The notes beneath the pieces were generated by a model that saw nothing but the letters and a program-made list of their open reading frames with translations, was not told the origin of the DNA and did no database searches. Below, piece by piece: positions 11,379 to 24,658 of a stretch of 64,000 nt of DNA. The stretch is from Epichloe hybrida. Lineage: Eukaryota; Ascomycota; Sordariomycetes; Hypocreales; Clavicipitaceae. The position numbers and the translations under genes are program-made. Position 1 is the first letter of the stretch, and the number at the start of each line of letters is the position of its first letter. The DNA lies in NCBI GenBank assembly GCA_019022495.1, contig JAFEKR010000002.1, positions 1,860,001-1,924,000 of the forward strand, in the 5' to 3' direction.

Positions 11379-13515
11379 AAGTTGGTGTTTTTTTTTTAAA
11401 AAAAAAAAAAAAAAAAGGGGGGGGAGACATGAGAGAGGAAGCTCGACCGAGATGTGGCTCGTTTCGTCAAGAATATCGTATTTTTATTTAGCTCAACAAC
11501 ATGTGTTCCCGGGCTGGCTCACATGGCGCGACACGACGCGAGCTGCCATTCATTCGTTTATTGAGCATGTTGTAAAGCTGGTCAATGTTTCGCCCGGCTG
11601 CCCTCTTGCTAATTATATATCAATGTGTGGCTTGCTAATTTGGGCATTGTCCGGCTTGCCAAGTCTCCCACGAATCTGTGTCGCCGGCGTGGACGCTGCG
11701 GAGCCCCGTTGAAGTAATCAAAACAATGGGGGAAACTCATGACTTGCATGTTGTGGACGAGGACCAACGCATCGCGTAGGCGCACACGGGAAAACTGAGT
11801 GACGTGGAGAGATGGTGCTGAGGAAGACATGGACTTGAGCGTCTGTCTGAAGTCATAAGGCACCAGCTATACCCACTATAGGTCACAAACAAATAGGCTG
11901 GTTAACGAATCACGATGCCTTATGATTGTCCAAGGGATGTAGGGTAACACTTGCACCGAGTAGGCCGGGCGGGGAAAAACATCATCCCGCGCCTGTTAGG
12001 CAATAAATTGACCCGAGCTGCCATTGGCTGGCGAGAAGCCGGTCTCTCAAAGACGGAAACAGTGTGAAGTGGGTGTTGCTCACACGAGGTTCTCATTCAT
12101 GGTGAGGGGGGGGGGGGGTGTGGACGAAAGCATCGTCTTAGCGTGCGACGACATGTGTTCTCTGTCCTCAGAAACGTCAAAAAAACAATAAAAATAAAAA
12201 AATGTTGGGCGATGAGATTACGAAATCCAGTGCTCATGCCATCTTCTTCTACGAAACTAACTAGTCATGCTCGGAAGAGAGCTGAATCTGTGTAAGGAGT
12301 CTGTGAATCGTGCGTGATGCAGATACCCCCCACCCGCCTTGGGTCCGTTCTACTGACTACATGCATGTACTTCTCCAACAAAGGGAACAAGCTCTCTGCT
12401 GCATGCAGCGGCTGGCGGCGGAGAGGCGCAAGCAGGCACAGACTGCCGGTGTGGTCACACGCCAGAGGTAATGCCCGATTGCCGTGTTGAAGAAGCCATC
12501 TACTGACACTGAGTCAACGGCGTCCGCTTCGAGAGGATGAGAGATGAGAGACATGTAATACTCGTGAGCGGTAGACGGTTAGAGGAACCAGACTCTTTTC
12601 GGCAGCTCTGAACTGAAGAAGCTTCCCGACCATGAGATCCCGGACCTCACCTCCAGCCTGATCTTGACCGCCTCATCATCTGTGAAGTCTTGGTTCGTTT
12701 GTACTGCATTTGTACTGCAGCCCTGCATGCTGGGTTGGGACGGGAGGAACAAAGGAAGGCCCGGAGAACAAAAAACAACAAGATTGACTGACCATGACGC
12801 GCCAGACATAACTCATAATATTCTGCTCCTTGTGCAGCTTCAATGCTTCATGCACTACGGACTAGTATAGTAGCACGGCGCTGTCAGTGGTTGTCTCGTT
12901 TTCGCTTCAGCGTCTACAGTGGGTTGTAGCACCCCTGCACGACCGCGAGCGCCAGGTCTCGGCCCCCCTGATGACAACCGACAAGGGACAATCTGGAGAT
13001 TGGCCTGGCCCTGAATAATTCCGTCACCTTCCACAACTTTGATCAAGTCGTCCCATTCGACACAATTTCCACTTCCACCTCTCTTCATTCGCAAGCACGG
13101 CCTTGTACTCAGCTTTCACCACACCAAAGAGGACGTCCGAACTGATTCCGCCCCGTTGCAAACATAACAACATAAGGAGTCGGTCCCCACTAACCCACCT
13201 GGTGACTCGTCCGTCTTTCCTTCTGCCCTATCGTCGGTTTCGCGCGTTGCCTCGACCGAAAAAAAAAAAGAAGCGTACTCCGTACCAGACCAGACAGACC
13301 CGTTGCCCACCCGCTCGCTCGCTGTCCACCACGGTCCACCCACCACCACAGGAAAAAATAACCCCCCCCACCCGCCGTGTTTGCAAGTTGGGGGTCTCCG
13401 CCTTTGCCTGTTTACACGTGCGCCTCTTGCCAGCTTTTTTGGCTTTTCTTGCGAAACATTCTACTTCTCACGATCACCGAAAGCCGCATGACAAGACGTC
13501 CTGCGACCTACAATC
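11379..13515. other. 2.1-kb intergenic region, no gene seen
   Basis: It starts with a T11/A18/G9 homopolymer junction (about 11,387-11,426) just after the LEU4 stop, then unstructured sequence with a G10 run near 12,108-12,118. The last 400 bp are the C/T-rich leader of the importin beta gene, with A10 at 13,260-13,269 and an exact TACTCCGTA at 13,276-13,284. Small ORFs on both strands have no recognisable product. Confidence 0.5.
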
Positions 13516-16500
13516 ATGTCGAGCTCAGAAATTAATCAGGTGCTCGCCAACTCGCTGTCTCCGGGTAAGTAGCTTCTTCTCGTTAGCTTTGCCCCTAGGT
13601 GCTCGTGGGCCCCCCGTGAGCCCCCCCCCCCCCCAAAAAAGTTGCGAGGGCCTCGTCATACACCCTCCTCCATGGCCCCTACAGTTTGGGCCACCGCCCC
13701 TCGGGGAGCGAGTTGAAGCACAAGGATATTGAAAATGATGAAAACCAAGTAACATGTTTGTCGACTTTGCTAATGATGCTTCATGAATAGACGCGAATCT
13801 GCGAAACGCTGCCGAGGAGCAGCTTAACCAGGCCGCGGAGAGTAATTTCGTAAGTTGCTCCCAACAGCTCCAAGTCCCCCTCTCCTCCCCCCTTTTCCCC
13901 TCTCTTTCAAGGTTTTTCTCAGTACCTACTTGCTCAGTGCTCTTTGCTCATGCGCTGACCGTCTGTCATGATCCCAACCCCTGATACAGCCGCTTTACCT
14001 GGCAACCTTGGTGCAAGAGCTTGCCAACGAACAAGCAGATGCCTCCATCCGAGTGGCGGCCGGTTTGGCCCTGAAGAACGCTTTCACAGCCCGCGACTTT
14101 GCCCGTCTGCAAGAGCTTCAGACCAAATGGCTACAACAAACGGACGACGAGACCAAGACACGCGTCAAGCAGCTCACTCTGCAGACCTTGTCTTCTGACA
14201 ACACACAGGCTGGCAACGCTGCTGCCCAGGTCATCTCGTCCATTGCGGCCATCGAGCTGCCTCGCAACCAGTGGACTGATCTGATGCCCTTTTTGGTCAA
14301 GAACGTTACGGACGGTGCCGATCATCAGAAGCAGGCTTCTTTAACAGCCATTGGTTACATATGCGAGAGCTCCGACCCGGAACTTCGCATGGCCCTTGTC
14401 TCTCACTCCAACGCCATCCTGACGGCTGTCGTTCAAGGCGCGAGAAAGGAAGAGGCCAACAGCGAAGTCAGACTGGCTGCCATCACTGCTCTTGGCGACT
14501 CGTTGGAGTTTGTTAGCAGTAACTTCAAGCATGAGGGAGAGCGTAACTATATCATGCAGGTCGTTTGCGAGGCCACCCAGGCCGACGATTCACGCATCCA
14601 GCAGGGTGCCTTTGGTTGTCTGAACAGAATCATGGCTCTGTACTATGACAACATGCGATTCTACATGGAGAAGGCACTCTTTGGCCTGACCATTCTCGGC
14701 ATGAAATCCGAGGACGAGGATGTCGCCAAATTGGCTGTCGAATTCTGGAGCACCGTCTGCGAAGAGGAGTTCTCCATCGAAGACGACAACGCCCAGGTGG
14801 AGAGCCATGATCAGATGCGCCCATTCTACAATTTTGCACGCGTTGCGGCCAATGAGGTTGTTCCCGTGCTATTAACGCTTCTGACGAAGCAGGACGAGGA
14901 TGCCACTGACGACGAGTACAACATTTCTCGGGCTGCCTACCAGTGCTTACAGCTCTATTCTCAGGCCGTTGGTGCTAGCATCATCACCCCCGTGCTACAA
15001 TTCGTTGAAGCGAACTTGCGATCCGAGGATTGGCACTTCCGTGACGCCGCCGTCTCGGCATTCGGTGCCATTATGGAGGGTCCTGATGAAAAGGTTCTGG
15101 ACCCCATTGTTAAGCAGGCTCTTCCTATCCTCATCACCATGATGGACGATGAGAATCTCCAGGTCAAGGATTCGACCGCCTTCACACTGGGCCGTGTTAC
15201 GTACGCGTGCGCCGAGGCTATTGATCCCACTCAACATCTTCCCACTCTCATCGAGTCATTGTTCAAGGGTCTTCTGAGCAACGCCAAGATGGCTCCCTCA
15301 TGCTGTTGGGCTCTGATGAACCTCGCTGAGCGATTCGCCGGTGAATTTGGTGCAGCTTCCAACCCTCTCACTCCTCACTTCAATCAGGCCGTCAGCACTC
15401 TGCTCGACGTCACCGCTAGACAAGATGCCGAAACATCTGTGCGTACTGCTGCCTATGAGGTGCTCAATGTATTCGTGCAGAACTCGGCCACGGAGAGCTT
15501 GCAGGCCATCGCGTCTCTATCCGATGTCATCATTAAGCGCCTCGAAGAGACGGTTCCTCTCCAAACTCAGGTTGTCAGCGTCGAAGACAAGATTACCCTC
15601 GAAGAAATGCAAAATAGCTTGTGCACCGTACTGCAGGCCATCATCGCCAGACTAGACAAGGATGTAATTCCTCAGGGAGACCGCATCATGCAGACCTTGC
15701 TTCAGATTCTCAACAGCGTCGGTGGCAAGTCGAGCGTCCCCGAAGCCGTCTTTGGCACCATCTCTGCCTTGTCTACTGCCATGGAAGAAGACTTTAGCAA
15801 ATATATGGAGGCCTTCTCTCCCTTCTTGTACAATGCTCTTGGAAACCAGGAAGAGCCCAGTCTCTGCTCAATGGCTATTGGCCTGGTGAGCGACATTACC
15901 CGCTCCATGGGCGAGCGCAGCCAGCCGTTCTGCGATAACTTTATGAACTATCTGCTCAACAATCTGAGAGTATGTCACCCCCTGATGAATACCGACCTTG
16001 CCTCGTGGAGTCGCACTAAATACTGACCGCAAACAGAGCACCGCCTTGTCGAACCAGTTCAAGCCTGCCATTTTACAGTGCTTTGGTGACATTGCAGGTG
16101 CCATTACTGGACATTTCGAGGCGTATCTGTCCGTCGTGGCAACAGTTTTGGAGCAGGCCGCGACCGTGACTACGGCGCCCGAGGGTCCCCTTGAGATGGT
16201 TGACTACGTCATCTCCCTTCGCGAAGGCATTATGGATGCCTGGGGTGGCATTATCGGAGCCATGAAGGCAAGCAACAAGGGTAAGTTGTTCCGGAAAAGA
16301 GAAGATGATGAAGTCGTAGCGTAAGACACGATTCGGCCAGACGGCTCAAAATACTGACTGGCTGTTCTCTTTTTCGCATAGCCCAAATTCTTCAGCAACA
16401 CGTACCGGCCATCTTCAACGTCCTCGGACAGATCGCCAACGATACTCTTCGTAGCGAGTCGCTCATGCGTGCTAGCATGGGTGTAATTGGGTACGTGAAG

Positions 16501-16745
16501 GGCCATTATTCTTTAGCCTCCACCCAGCTTGCTTTGACGTTGCTGACAATGTTTTCAACAGTGACCTTGCTGACGCTTACCCCAACGGCGAGTTGGTTGA
16601 TGCTTTCCGACAAGATTGGCTCACCGCCATGATCAAGGAGACCAAGACCAACCGCGACTTCTCGTCGCGAACCGTTGAGACTGCCCGCTGGGCACGGGAG
16701 CAGGTTAAGCGTCAAGTTGGCGGCACCGCTACTGTCATGTCCTAG
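13516..16745 (+). CDS. KAP95: Importin subunit beta-1 (karyopherin beta, Kap95)
   Basis: It carries importin-alpha/NLS cargo through the nuclear pore and is released by Ran-GTP. Six exons: 13516-13564, 13791-13849, 13990-15969, 16037-16280, 16382-16490 and 16562-16745; all junctions are GT-AG and in frame, giving 874 aa, close to other fungal Kap95 proteins. The N-terminus (MSSSEINQVLANSLSPDANL, then RNAAEEQLNQAAESNF) matches the importin-beta N-terminal domain, with HEAT repeats following throughout, including YLATLVQELANE, GLALKNAFTARD, the acidic insert CEEEFSIEDDNAQVES and LLNNLR|STALSNQFKP across an intron. The first intron is unusually long (226 nt) and contains a C14/A6 run near 13,621-13,640. 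Expression is presumably constitutive. Confidence 0.96.
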
Positions 16746-18202
16746 GTTTTCGAGCTGATGTGACTTGATGAACGAAGCCCCGACTCTTGCATTGCGGACC
16801 AACAATGCAATGTTGTACCACGCTGTGTCCTCTGCCAAACGTCACCAACCAGTCCGAACTACTCCAGATCGAGTTGACTATTAGATGCCAGTAAAATGGC
16901 AGAAGACACCCGCGCGCCATTATTTCCCCCAACGTCACAACACATGATCACACAAACGATTCCTACGACCCTCTCTTCACGTGTACATAGTCGTAGTGAC
17001 TACCCTTTTCACAACACGCGAGTAATCCAAATACCCCTCTTCCCCAACACGAGCACATCTCCTGGTGTCGCTTAACGATGGCACCTCTTCAGTTTTCAAT
17101 GCCCACTCAACCCCTATCATCCACTTCACCATCCCATTTGCACATTACGCACATCATTTGTTTAATCATCTCAAGTTACAATGAAGGAATAGAGAAGTCA
17201 TGTAAAGCCCCGTATGGAATTCCGCACAAAAGGAAAGCGGCGGCGCGTTAAAAGTCATGTAGAGCGGACAAGGAGTACAGGCGGCAGACTTCTACTCTTT
17301 GGTCATCAATTTTTTTTTTATTGACTGTTCTTTCTATTCTTCGCCACATGTTAGTTGTCTGATTGATTTTCGATTTTACCTCGCTCTACCTGGCATTTCT
17401 TCCCCCTTTTTTTTCTATTTTTTTTTCCCCATCATTTCTGCCCTAGACTCCATTCAAGTGAATGGGACTTTCTAGAGCGCCACACTGCAAGGCAGGACTT
17501 TCGAGTACTTTGAAGCATCATCAACGGGGGGAGGAGGGGGGGGGGGGGGATCAGAGGTTGACGGCTGTGGAACAAAGTATTGAAGGTAGGAAACGTACTG
17601 GAGCGTGTCGGGGAATGAAAAAGAGAATGACGTGATGAGCTGGATCGCAGTACAGTGGTCAGGCGCCTCCCATCTGCGTGCCGCGTTGCGGATTGGCATC
17701 AAGACCAGATAGATAGTGCATCAAGTGGTGCTGCTACTCGTGGAGATGGAAGCGTACACAGGACATAGTAAATGAAACAAACATACATTCAATGGCCCCT
17801 GTTTTATATTTTGGATACTATTAGTGACTTGTACATTCTGCTTTGGGTTCCGTTGATATCCGTCTCAAACATGCAATCACTTATTATGTGCAGGTAGAGA
17901 CAACCTGGTCGCGTGTCTGTGGTTGGTCGTCTTTTGGTGTGTATATGCACGTGTATACACACATGCATACATCTCTATGTTGCTACCCTAGTATACCATG
18001 TCCCTTTCCCGTCAAGATACCTAGTCTTTTATTCAAGATGGGCACAAACTGTCAGGTACACTGGTTCTTCATGTCACGTCTTCTAAAATTCATGGCTCAT
18101 CTTGCGAGGAAAAATCAGGGTATCGCTCTCCACTGCCCTTGACATCCATCACACTGTTCCTGAACGACATCATTGCATCGTATCCAGCCATGGCGTTGAA
18201 TT
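16746..18202. other. Convergent intergenic region, no gene seen
   Basis: This lies between the 3' ends of the importin and transcription-factor genes. It is pyrimidine-rich with T-runs (17,309-17,320; 17,407-17,428) and a G-run (17,527-17,549 region). No open frame with coding character was found. Confidence 0.5.
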
Positions 18203-21123
18203 TCACCACGTTGCTGGCGGACCGTCAATGTAAAACTGCAATTCGCCCTCGAACCCATCTGTTCCCGGCCCTAGTTGAGCATGTGGTGGGCGTGGTGGGC
18301 GAGGAGAATCAAAAGCATCGATGAGCAGGCCCAGACCGTCTGCGCTCTGGCGAGCTAATGATGGTGGAGGAAGAGGAGGAGGCGTATGCTGTGACTGGAC
18401 ATACATGTTGTGAGCATGTTGCATCATGTGCGAGGGAGACTGCGGGCGGTGAGCAGGATAGGATGCTGAGGGGGACATCAGGGCGCTTCTTATTGACGTA
18501 GGGGGTGTTGGGTGCTGTGAGAGTGGTTGTTGTTGAGGGTTGTACGGAGGAGGCGATGGTAGGTGATGTATCCTGTGGATGCTTAGTCCCGAGATGGAGT
18601 GGGAGGGGTGGTGAGGGCGAGGCGATTCTATGGAGGAGGCGGGTGGAAGCTCGGGCTGTGAGCCGGGCGGTCTGGGGAGGATGTTCGGCTCAGGGAGGCT
18701 CACAGGAGGATGGGGCAGACCCGGTTGTCGAGAGGAAGACTTGGTAGGAAACAAAGGAGGTAATTGTCGAATGGCGCGGGGCATGGGATCCTTGCCGTCA
18801 TCCATGCTGCCTTCGTGGCTGAGTATCGCGTATTGCGGATTGAGGGAGAACTTCTCGAGGGCGTCGACCCAACGCGCGGCAAGAGGCCAGACTTCGCGGC
18901 ATTCTTTGAGGATTCTAATGGCTCGTTGGAGCATCGTGGGGCCATCGCGAACCAGGGCTTTGTCATGGCAGACTGATGCAACGAGACGGCCATAGTAAGC
19001 ATGCAGTCATGAATGATTCTTCGTAACAAAGAAGAGGGACGAAGAGAAAAATAGGAGGGACAAACTGTTTGGGTACTTGCAGAGATAGGTCGAGAACAAG
19101 CCGCAGCTATAGACACAGAAGGCGGAAATTTGGGCGCCGACGCTTTCATCTGGTGAACGATTGGTGAATTGGGCGTCGATTTGTTCGTACAGGTAGCGTA
19201 CGTTGGCGAAGATCTCATCAGACATTGATTGTAAAAAGATTTGTTCCGTTGTGTCCCTTTTATCAGGCTTGATGATGCTGCGAGGCAACACGTCTTAGAC
19301 ATGGAATCGAATGGATTGAGATGAAGAAGACGGAGGAGGAAGGATGAAAGAAAGAGACGGCCACCTACTCCATCAAATACGGTCTCCGGAGTACAATGTT
19401 GGACAAGCGCGTCATCATAGTCACGCAGAGGTATGCCAACTCCTGTCCTTCCGCTTTGTACCCTTTGAGGAGAAAGGTACTCCAGACGTGTTCGTGAGGT
19501 AGATCTTGCTCCCATTCTCGCAGTTTTCTGGCTGTTTGAGAAAACTCGCTTGCTGGGTCCCACGGCCGGGGGCTCTTGCTGTAGCGGACGGCGCGACGTC
19601 CAACATAACCGAACCAGTCATGGACCTGCATGAGTGTTGCAAATAGTGATCGACCAGGATCCCGAATCAATTTGGGGTCATCAATGGCCGGTGGCGTGCC
19701 ATCCAAGGCAGCCCGCGATCGTGGCTCTCGGCCATGCGCAAAGTCCTCCTCGTTGCAGGGCAGAAGAGTAGTGATGTCGCTCGCTGCCAGGGAGACAGGC
19801 GACAGGGGGCCACAATGCAGATTATCTTGGCTGTGCAACATCCACTGATCAATGCAAGATGGATGTATTAGTCAGGGAAGAAGAAGAAGAATAGGGTCCA
19901 GCAACGAGTTGTGTCTGGTTCTTGACCAAAGGAGCAGTCTTTCTTACAATTGTCCGACGAGCCGATTCCGCGCGCATGACGAGTTCGGGAGTTGGGTTTG
20001 GGATGTGATATGTCTCCTCGCGGTGGAGTTGCATAAGGATAGCCATGCGTATGGCAATGCCCATGTTGATCTTCGCCGGATACATCATGTCAGAGAATTG
20101 TTGCTTTCCGGATCATGTGTAAACATGGAAAATCGACTTACATAGCTGCTGTTGCGCTCTCCGCTTCCCTGCTGAGCGATGCTCAATAAATAAAACGCTT
20201 GACACCGTTCCAGCGTAGGCTCTTGGTACAATTCCTCATTGGCAATGGATGAAGCTCTCCCCATGAAGAACTCGGCTGCCTTGACACCATTGCCGTAGCG
20301 AAGCTTGAGCGCGGGACTCAGTCGTGCCGAAATGCTGAGAATGCTCGTTAATAAGAACAGGCTGGTTGCACGCAGGTTTTTCCGCAAGCGCTCTGGATAC
20401 TGTTCTTTGGGAATAAATCCAAGTTGAAAGTATTGTTTGGTGAAGAAATTGACGCCATCAATGATTTCTTCCGTGGGAGGCAGAGATTCCCAATCGTCGG
20501 CAAGGCGTCGAGGAGATGCCGACGGGCCACCCGTGGTTGAGCGGCGTGATTTAGCCGCGGATCCAGTGGTGCTCCCAGTGATACTCTTGTCGACCTTGTC
20601 CGATCTTGTGCGAGGGTGCCTATAGTCCCGATCCAAATCAGGTTGCCCTCTGACGGGGAAGACGCTGCAAACAAAAAGGACGCCGAGGTCAGACAAGTAG
20701 TTGTGAGATGCCAAATGGTGCCGACGTGTTTGCTTGATGACGCAGGAGTAATGTACGTAGCTCGAACTCACCAATTCTCGGCAGGTATGCCGGCTTCGAA
20801 ACATGACTTGCACGGCGATGTCCCTTTTTCGTGAATACATTTACTTCTCATGCGGCGGCATCTAGTGCACGTTGGGGTCAATAAAAAAAGTAGTGGAAGC
20901 TTTGAAGATCAGGGCCAAGGACCAACCTTCGGCAGGCGATGGGAGAGCGACGCTTGATGGCGGGCGCATTTGCAGCAGCATTTACACTACAGGGAGTGTC
21001 GATGCTCATCGGACTTGTCACAGAGGCAGTTGCCGACGGGCTGGTCGAGGCACGAGATGATGTTGCAGTCGCAGATGCGGTGGTGACGCCCAAGTTGTGC
21101 TTCGCCCCAGCCAGATCCATCAT
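18203..21123 (-). CDS. Zn2Cys6 transcription factor with fungal-specific regulatory domain
   Basis: A probable sequence-specific nuclear regulator; the target pathway is not identifiable. Seven exons run 21123-20927, 20861-20772, 20664-20142, 20070-19948, 19844-19369, 19277-19066 and 18972-18203, giving 796 aa with all phases matching. The zinc cluster is split by the first intron: Cys64, 67, 74, 83, 86 and 96 fit CX2CX6CX8CX2CX9C (ACRRCRRMRSKC...CKSC). Next come a Ser/Thr-rich linker and a Fungal_trans-type domain (about residues 150-480), with LSISARLSP, INMGIAIRMAILMQLHREETY, the family hallmark RRTIWMLHSQDNLHCGPLSPV and LAASDITTLLPCNEEDF. The last 200 residues are Pro/His/Ser-rich, a possible activation domain. 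Two in-frame Met codons open exon 1. The exon 5-6 and 6-7 joints are the least certain. Confidence 0.88.
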
Positions 21124-24100
21124 CGCATCGCATCTGCCGGGAAGAGCGGCGCAGAGACTCGGCGGGCGATGTAGTCACGAGGACTGACCTCGAAGCTGTC
21201 AACATGAAATGATTCAGACACAACCGGTGGTTGTCTCCCTGCCTGCGGCCTGCTGCCTGCTGCCTGCTGCCCGCCGCCTGCCCAGACGCCTGCCTGCCTG
21301 CCCGCCTGCCCGCCCGCCTGCCTGCTTCCTGCCTGCTTCCTGCCTGCTTCCTGCCTGCCGGCGCAAAGGTGCGGGTGCATGCGAGGAAGGTGGAACAAAC
21401 TGGCTGGCAAGAGCTGGCGAGAGCTGGCAAGAGCTGTGCGGCATGCCAAGTTGCCTCGGGATTGAAGATGGGGCTGCCGCCTCGTCTCGACAGAAGTTAC
21501 TTGCCTGTTGTAGCAGGTACTTGGCAGACAAAGTACGTGATAGAGATAGCCAGGCTCCAGCCCACGATGTCAGATCTACCAGACCAACGAGTCCGTGGGT
21601 TCGTTGAGACTTGATATCGGAGAGGGACATGCACTGCAGAAATTCGAAAGAAGAAAGAAATTGATTTATCCCGTGAAAGTACTTGAGCAGGGCCTGCCGA
21701 ACTTTATCATGCGCAAACTGGACTCGGCATCATTAATCCATCCCCCCCCTTTTGGGACCCACAGGACAAGTTTCAACGTTCAGCCGTTCAACAAGGAAGT
21801 AAAGCAACAGCAAGCAAACAAACAAGTTGACCATTGATCTTGGTCGAGAAGCCGCAGTCGGTATCCGGACGTGCGAGGCGAGGCATACTCGGTATGGATG
21901 CACCTTCCGCAATAAGCTCGACGGTTCAACGTTTCGAAAATAGCAGACTGCTATAGCCCGAGGGCAGGCAAGTAAGTGGCAGTCAGTCAGTCAGTCAGTC
22001 AACAAGTCCCAGCCATGCATCTGGTGCATTGAATTTGCATGGGCATGGCATATTGCATCGATGCGCGGGGGGGGCGACGGATTACCAGATTGATGTATTT
22101 CCTCGACACGGCACACGGCACATGGCACATGGCATAACAAAGCTTACATACGGACTACTGCAGTACTACTACGGAGTGTTCCGTACTGCCGCACCTAATA
22201 AAGAAACCCGCGTACCGCATTGGCTCGAATCTGCTGCTGGATGTGAGCCGAGCCGCCTCGCCCAGATTATCCAAGGTGCTTCCTCGGAAGCGGCGGTCAT
22301 AACCGCCACCATCTTTTCTCTTTCTCTTTTTAGTTTCCCCCCCAAAAATATCCCGGATAAATATCCCGGGTTGGCTATGCAGGCATTCATTCCCACGTTG
22401 CCGACTGGGCCATCCGGCTTGTTGTACGGAGGACTCCGTATAATATTTGTCCCGTCACCAGTGCAAGTGCTCACCAGTGCTCACCAGTGTCACCACCCAG
22501 CTCGACCAGTTGAAATCGCTTTTGATGCCCACCCAACAACATCAACAAGTGAGTCGCAAAACTCTTGCTTGCTGCCCCATCAAAGTCAGTGGGGGTTGGC
22601 CGCCCGCCGCGACTGCAGCCGAAACAAATACATGTACGGATTACGGATTACGGATTACATATCCATACTAGCCGCATCGACCCCGGCACTCATCTTCACT
22701 TCTTCTACCCATCACTGCCGCCGCCGCCGCCGCCGCCACCACCACCACCCCGGATCGTTCGTCGTATCCATGTCGCATCATGTCGGCTCGGCTTGGGGGA
22801 GCTTAATACGGAGTAGTGGTGGCATAATAATACGGAGCACTCCGTGAGACTCCGTGAGGATTAGACAACAAGCGGTTGATCGTTGCGAGGTCACCTCCCG
22901 ATCTAGCTTGAACTCTGACTCCATTGAACATATGGTTCGTGTGTCAACAGGGCTCCGTGTCTGCGCCGGGGGTTCCTCCACCAGCGCCACCCAAGTATTC
23001 AAAGTCGCCGCCATCCACGACTCCACGAGCGAGGTGATGAAGCTTCTCTTGCCAGTTGAGTTGGGGGCCAAAAAAAGCCTTGTGCCCCATCTGCGACGGA
23101 CGAAGCGACCGGCTGTTGAAAAATAACCGGGCCCGTCCCGGATGCAAGGTCACATCACCCGTTGGACCCGCGACGTCCATGGCCACGCGTTGCCAACACC
23201 CGACTCTGTTACCAGGATTCGTTCCGCATCTCCCTGGATTTGCCAGGGATTGTAAACGAAGCGTGCATTCTTCTCTCGCGCCGGCACAAGATCTTGCCGG
23301 ACACCTTGCCACTCGGCACTTGTGGTCCAACGCACACCACAGGATGCAAGTCTGGCCGTCATCAAGCTTTGGCAGAGGAGAGTGAGGAGTGTGAGGAGAG
23401 TGTCTGGACAATCTGGGCTGCAGCCTCTTGATAATACAATGTTATGCAAGCACATGTCTGGTTCGTTTCAAGGGCACGGAGTACATATGGCAGTGGGCCC
23501 AACTGGCAACCGGCATACACAATAATAATAATAACCGGCGACAGCTGTGCAAATTGAGTCTGGTACTCCGTAATAGTATCGGACGCTGTCACACCAATTG
23601 GCAAGGCCTGCCTCTCTTCCTGGCTTTCGGACGTGATCGTAAGCCTTATAGTCCGAGCTTAGCCGTAATAATATAATAATAGCGAGTTGAATTTGCACGC
23701 ACTTCGCTGCACTGCATTGTCCGAGCATACCATGCGGTAACTCGGCGCTTTAGGCAGGCGCGTCCCGTCCCGTCCAGTCTGGCTTGCCTCTGCACGGCTG
23801 GTGAGGAACAACAGCCTTGAGTTGTTGTCTGATTTCCACAGCCAATCAGAGTCACTTCGGCTGGATTGCGCGGTGGGATGTAGTCCGTAGAGTGTACGTT
23901 ATTATTAGGGCGAGTAATCCGTACGGAGTACCGCCCAACACCTGCACAAATGTGACGTGTACTTTACTCTGTACATACATGCTATACATGTAAAAAATAC
24001 AACCCGAGTACCTGCGGGGGTTTTGGGGGCAGGGGGCCTGAGCCAATAAGAGGGCTGGATTATCAGACCTATACGTGTAAGAGATCCTTCTAGTATCACG

Positions 24101-24521
24101 TGAAGATCATGTACATGAGAGCAAAGTACGGATTAGCGTGGCCTTACTCCGTAGTAGCACCAACATTTATAATTAGGGCATTACATATTACCCGTGGAAC
24201 TGCATGAGCATCTCGCTAATCATGATAAGGCGCTGGTTTATCTTTTGACCCCTGTAAGTAAGGCTCTTCTTCGTAAAACCATTCACAGGGGGTTGGTTAT
24301 ATTGTAAGCTTGTCAATCGGTACAAATCGTGACATCAAGTTGCTTTGCAGCGATTGGCGAAAATTTCACTCATTGACCCGCAGCCTCACGAACGACTTCA
24401 TCGCCAAGGTCCTTCAAGGACTCAGGTCGGTTCGAGATTAGACGGGCTTAGAAACATCCACACTTTGAAGAATAAGGAAAAAAAAGAAAAAAAAAGTTCA
24501 CCTACTAACGACGGCGGGTTC

Positions 24522-24557
<36 letters not shown>

Positions 24558-24658
24558 CATCCGATTCCTCCATTTCAAGCCTCCCACTCGGTCAACCGAC
24601 TTTGCTCTCTCAGCTTTTGCCAGCCCGGCACTTCCCTCAACCCGCTGTTTCGTTCACA
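21124..24658. other. 3.5-kb divergent intergenic region, no gene seen
   Basis: Between the transcription factor and SAICAR synthetase. It holds a CCTGC-type simple-sequence block (21,238-21,362), a (CAGT)n run near 21,980-22,000, a GCC/ACC triplet run at 22,709-22,748, a GA dinucleotide run (24,525-24,554) in the ADE1 leader, and four exact TACGGAGTA/TACTCCGTA motifs (22,807; 23,564; 23,922; 24,145) plus several one-off variants. Long ORFs across the triplet and CCTGC repeats are low-complexity artefacts. I recognise no gene in it. Confidence 0.5.
21238..21362. repeat. CCTGC/CCTGCTT simple-sequence block
   Basis: About 125 bp of degenerate tandem CCTGC, CCTGCTG and CCTGCTTCCTG units lie 115-240 bp upstream of the transcription-factor start codon. 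All three frames stay open on both strands, which explains the several overlapping ORFs rich in Gln/Ala/Gly or Cys/Pro/Leu. Confidence 0.8.

Noticed and set aside
13103..13732. 209-codon plus ORF covering the importin beta leader and first exon/intron
   Set aside because: Reads homopolymer runs, and the first exon of KAP95 is in another frame; no protein features.
22029..23455. Several 90-270 codon ORFs in the long intergenic gap
   Set aside because: They span triplet repeats, show no motif, and no set of splice sites links them into a plausible protein.
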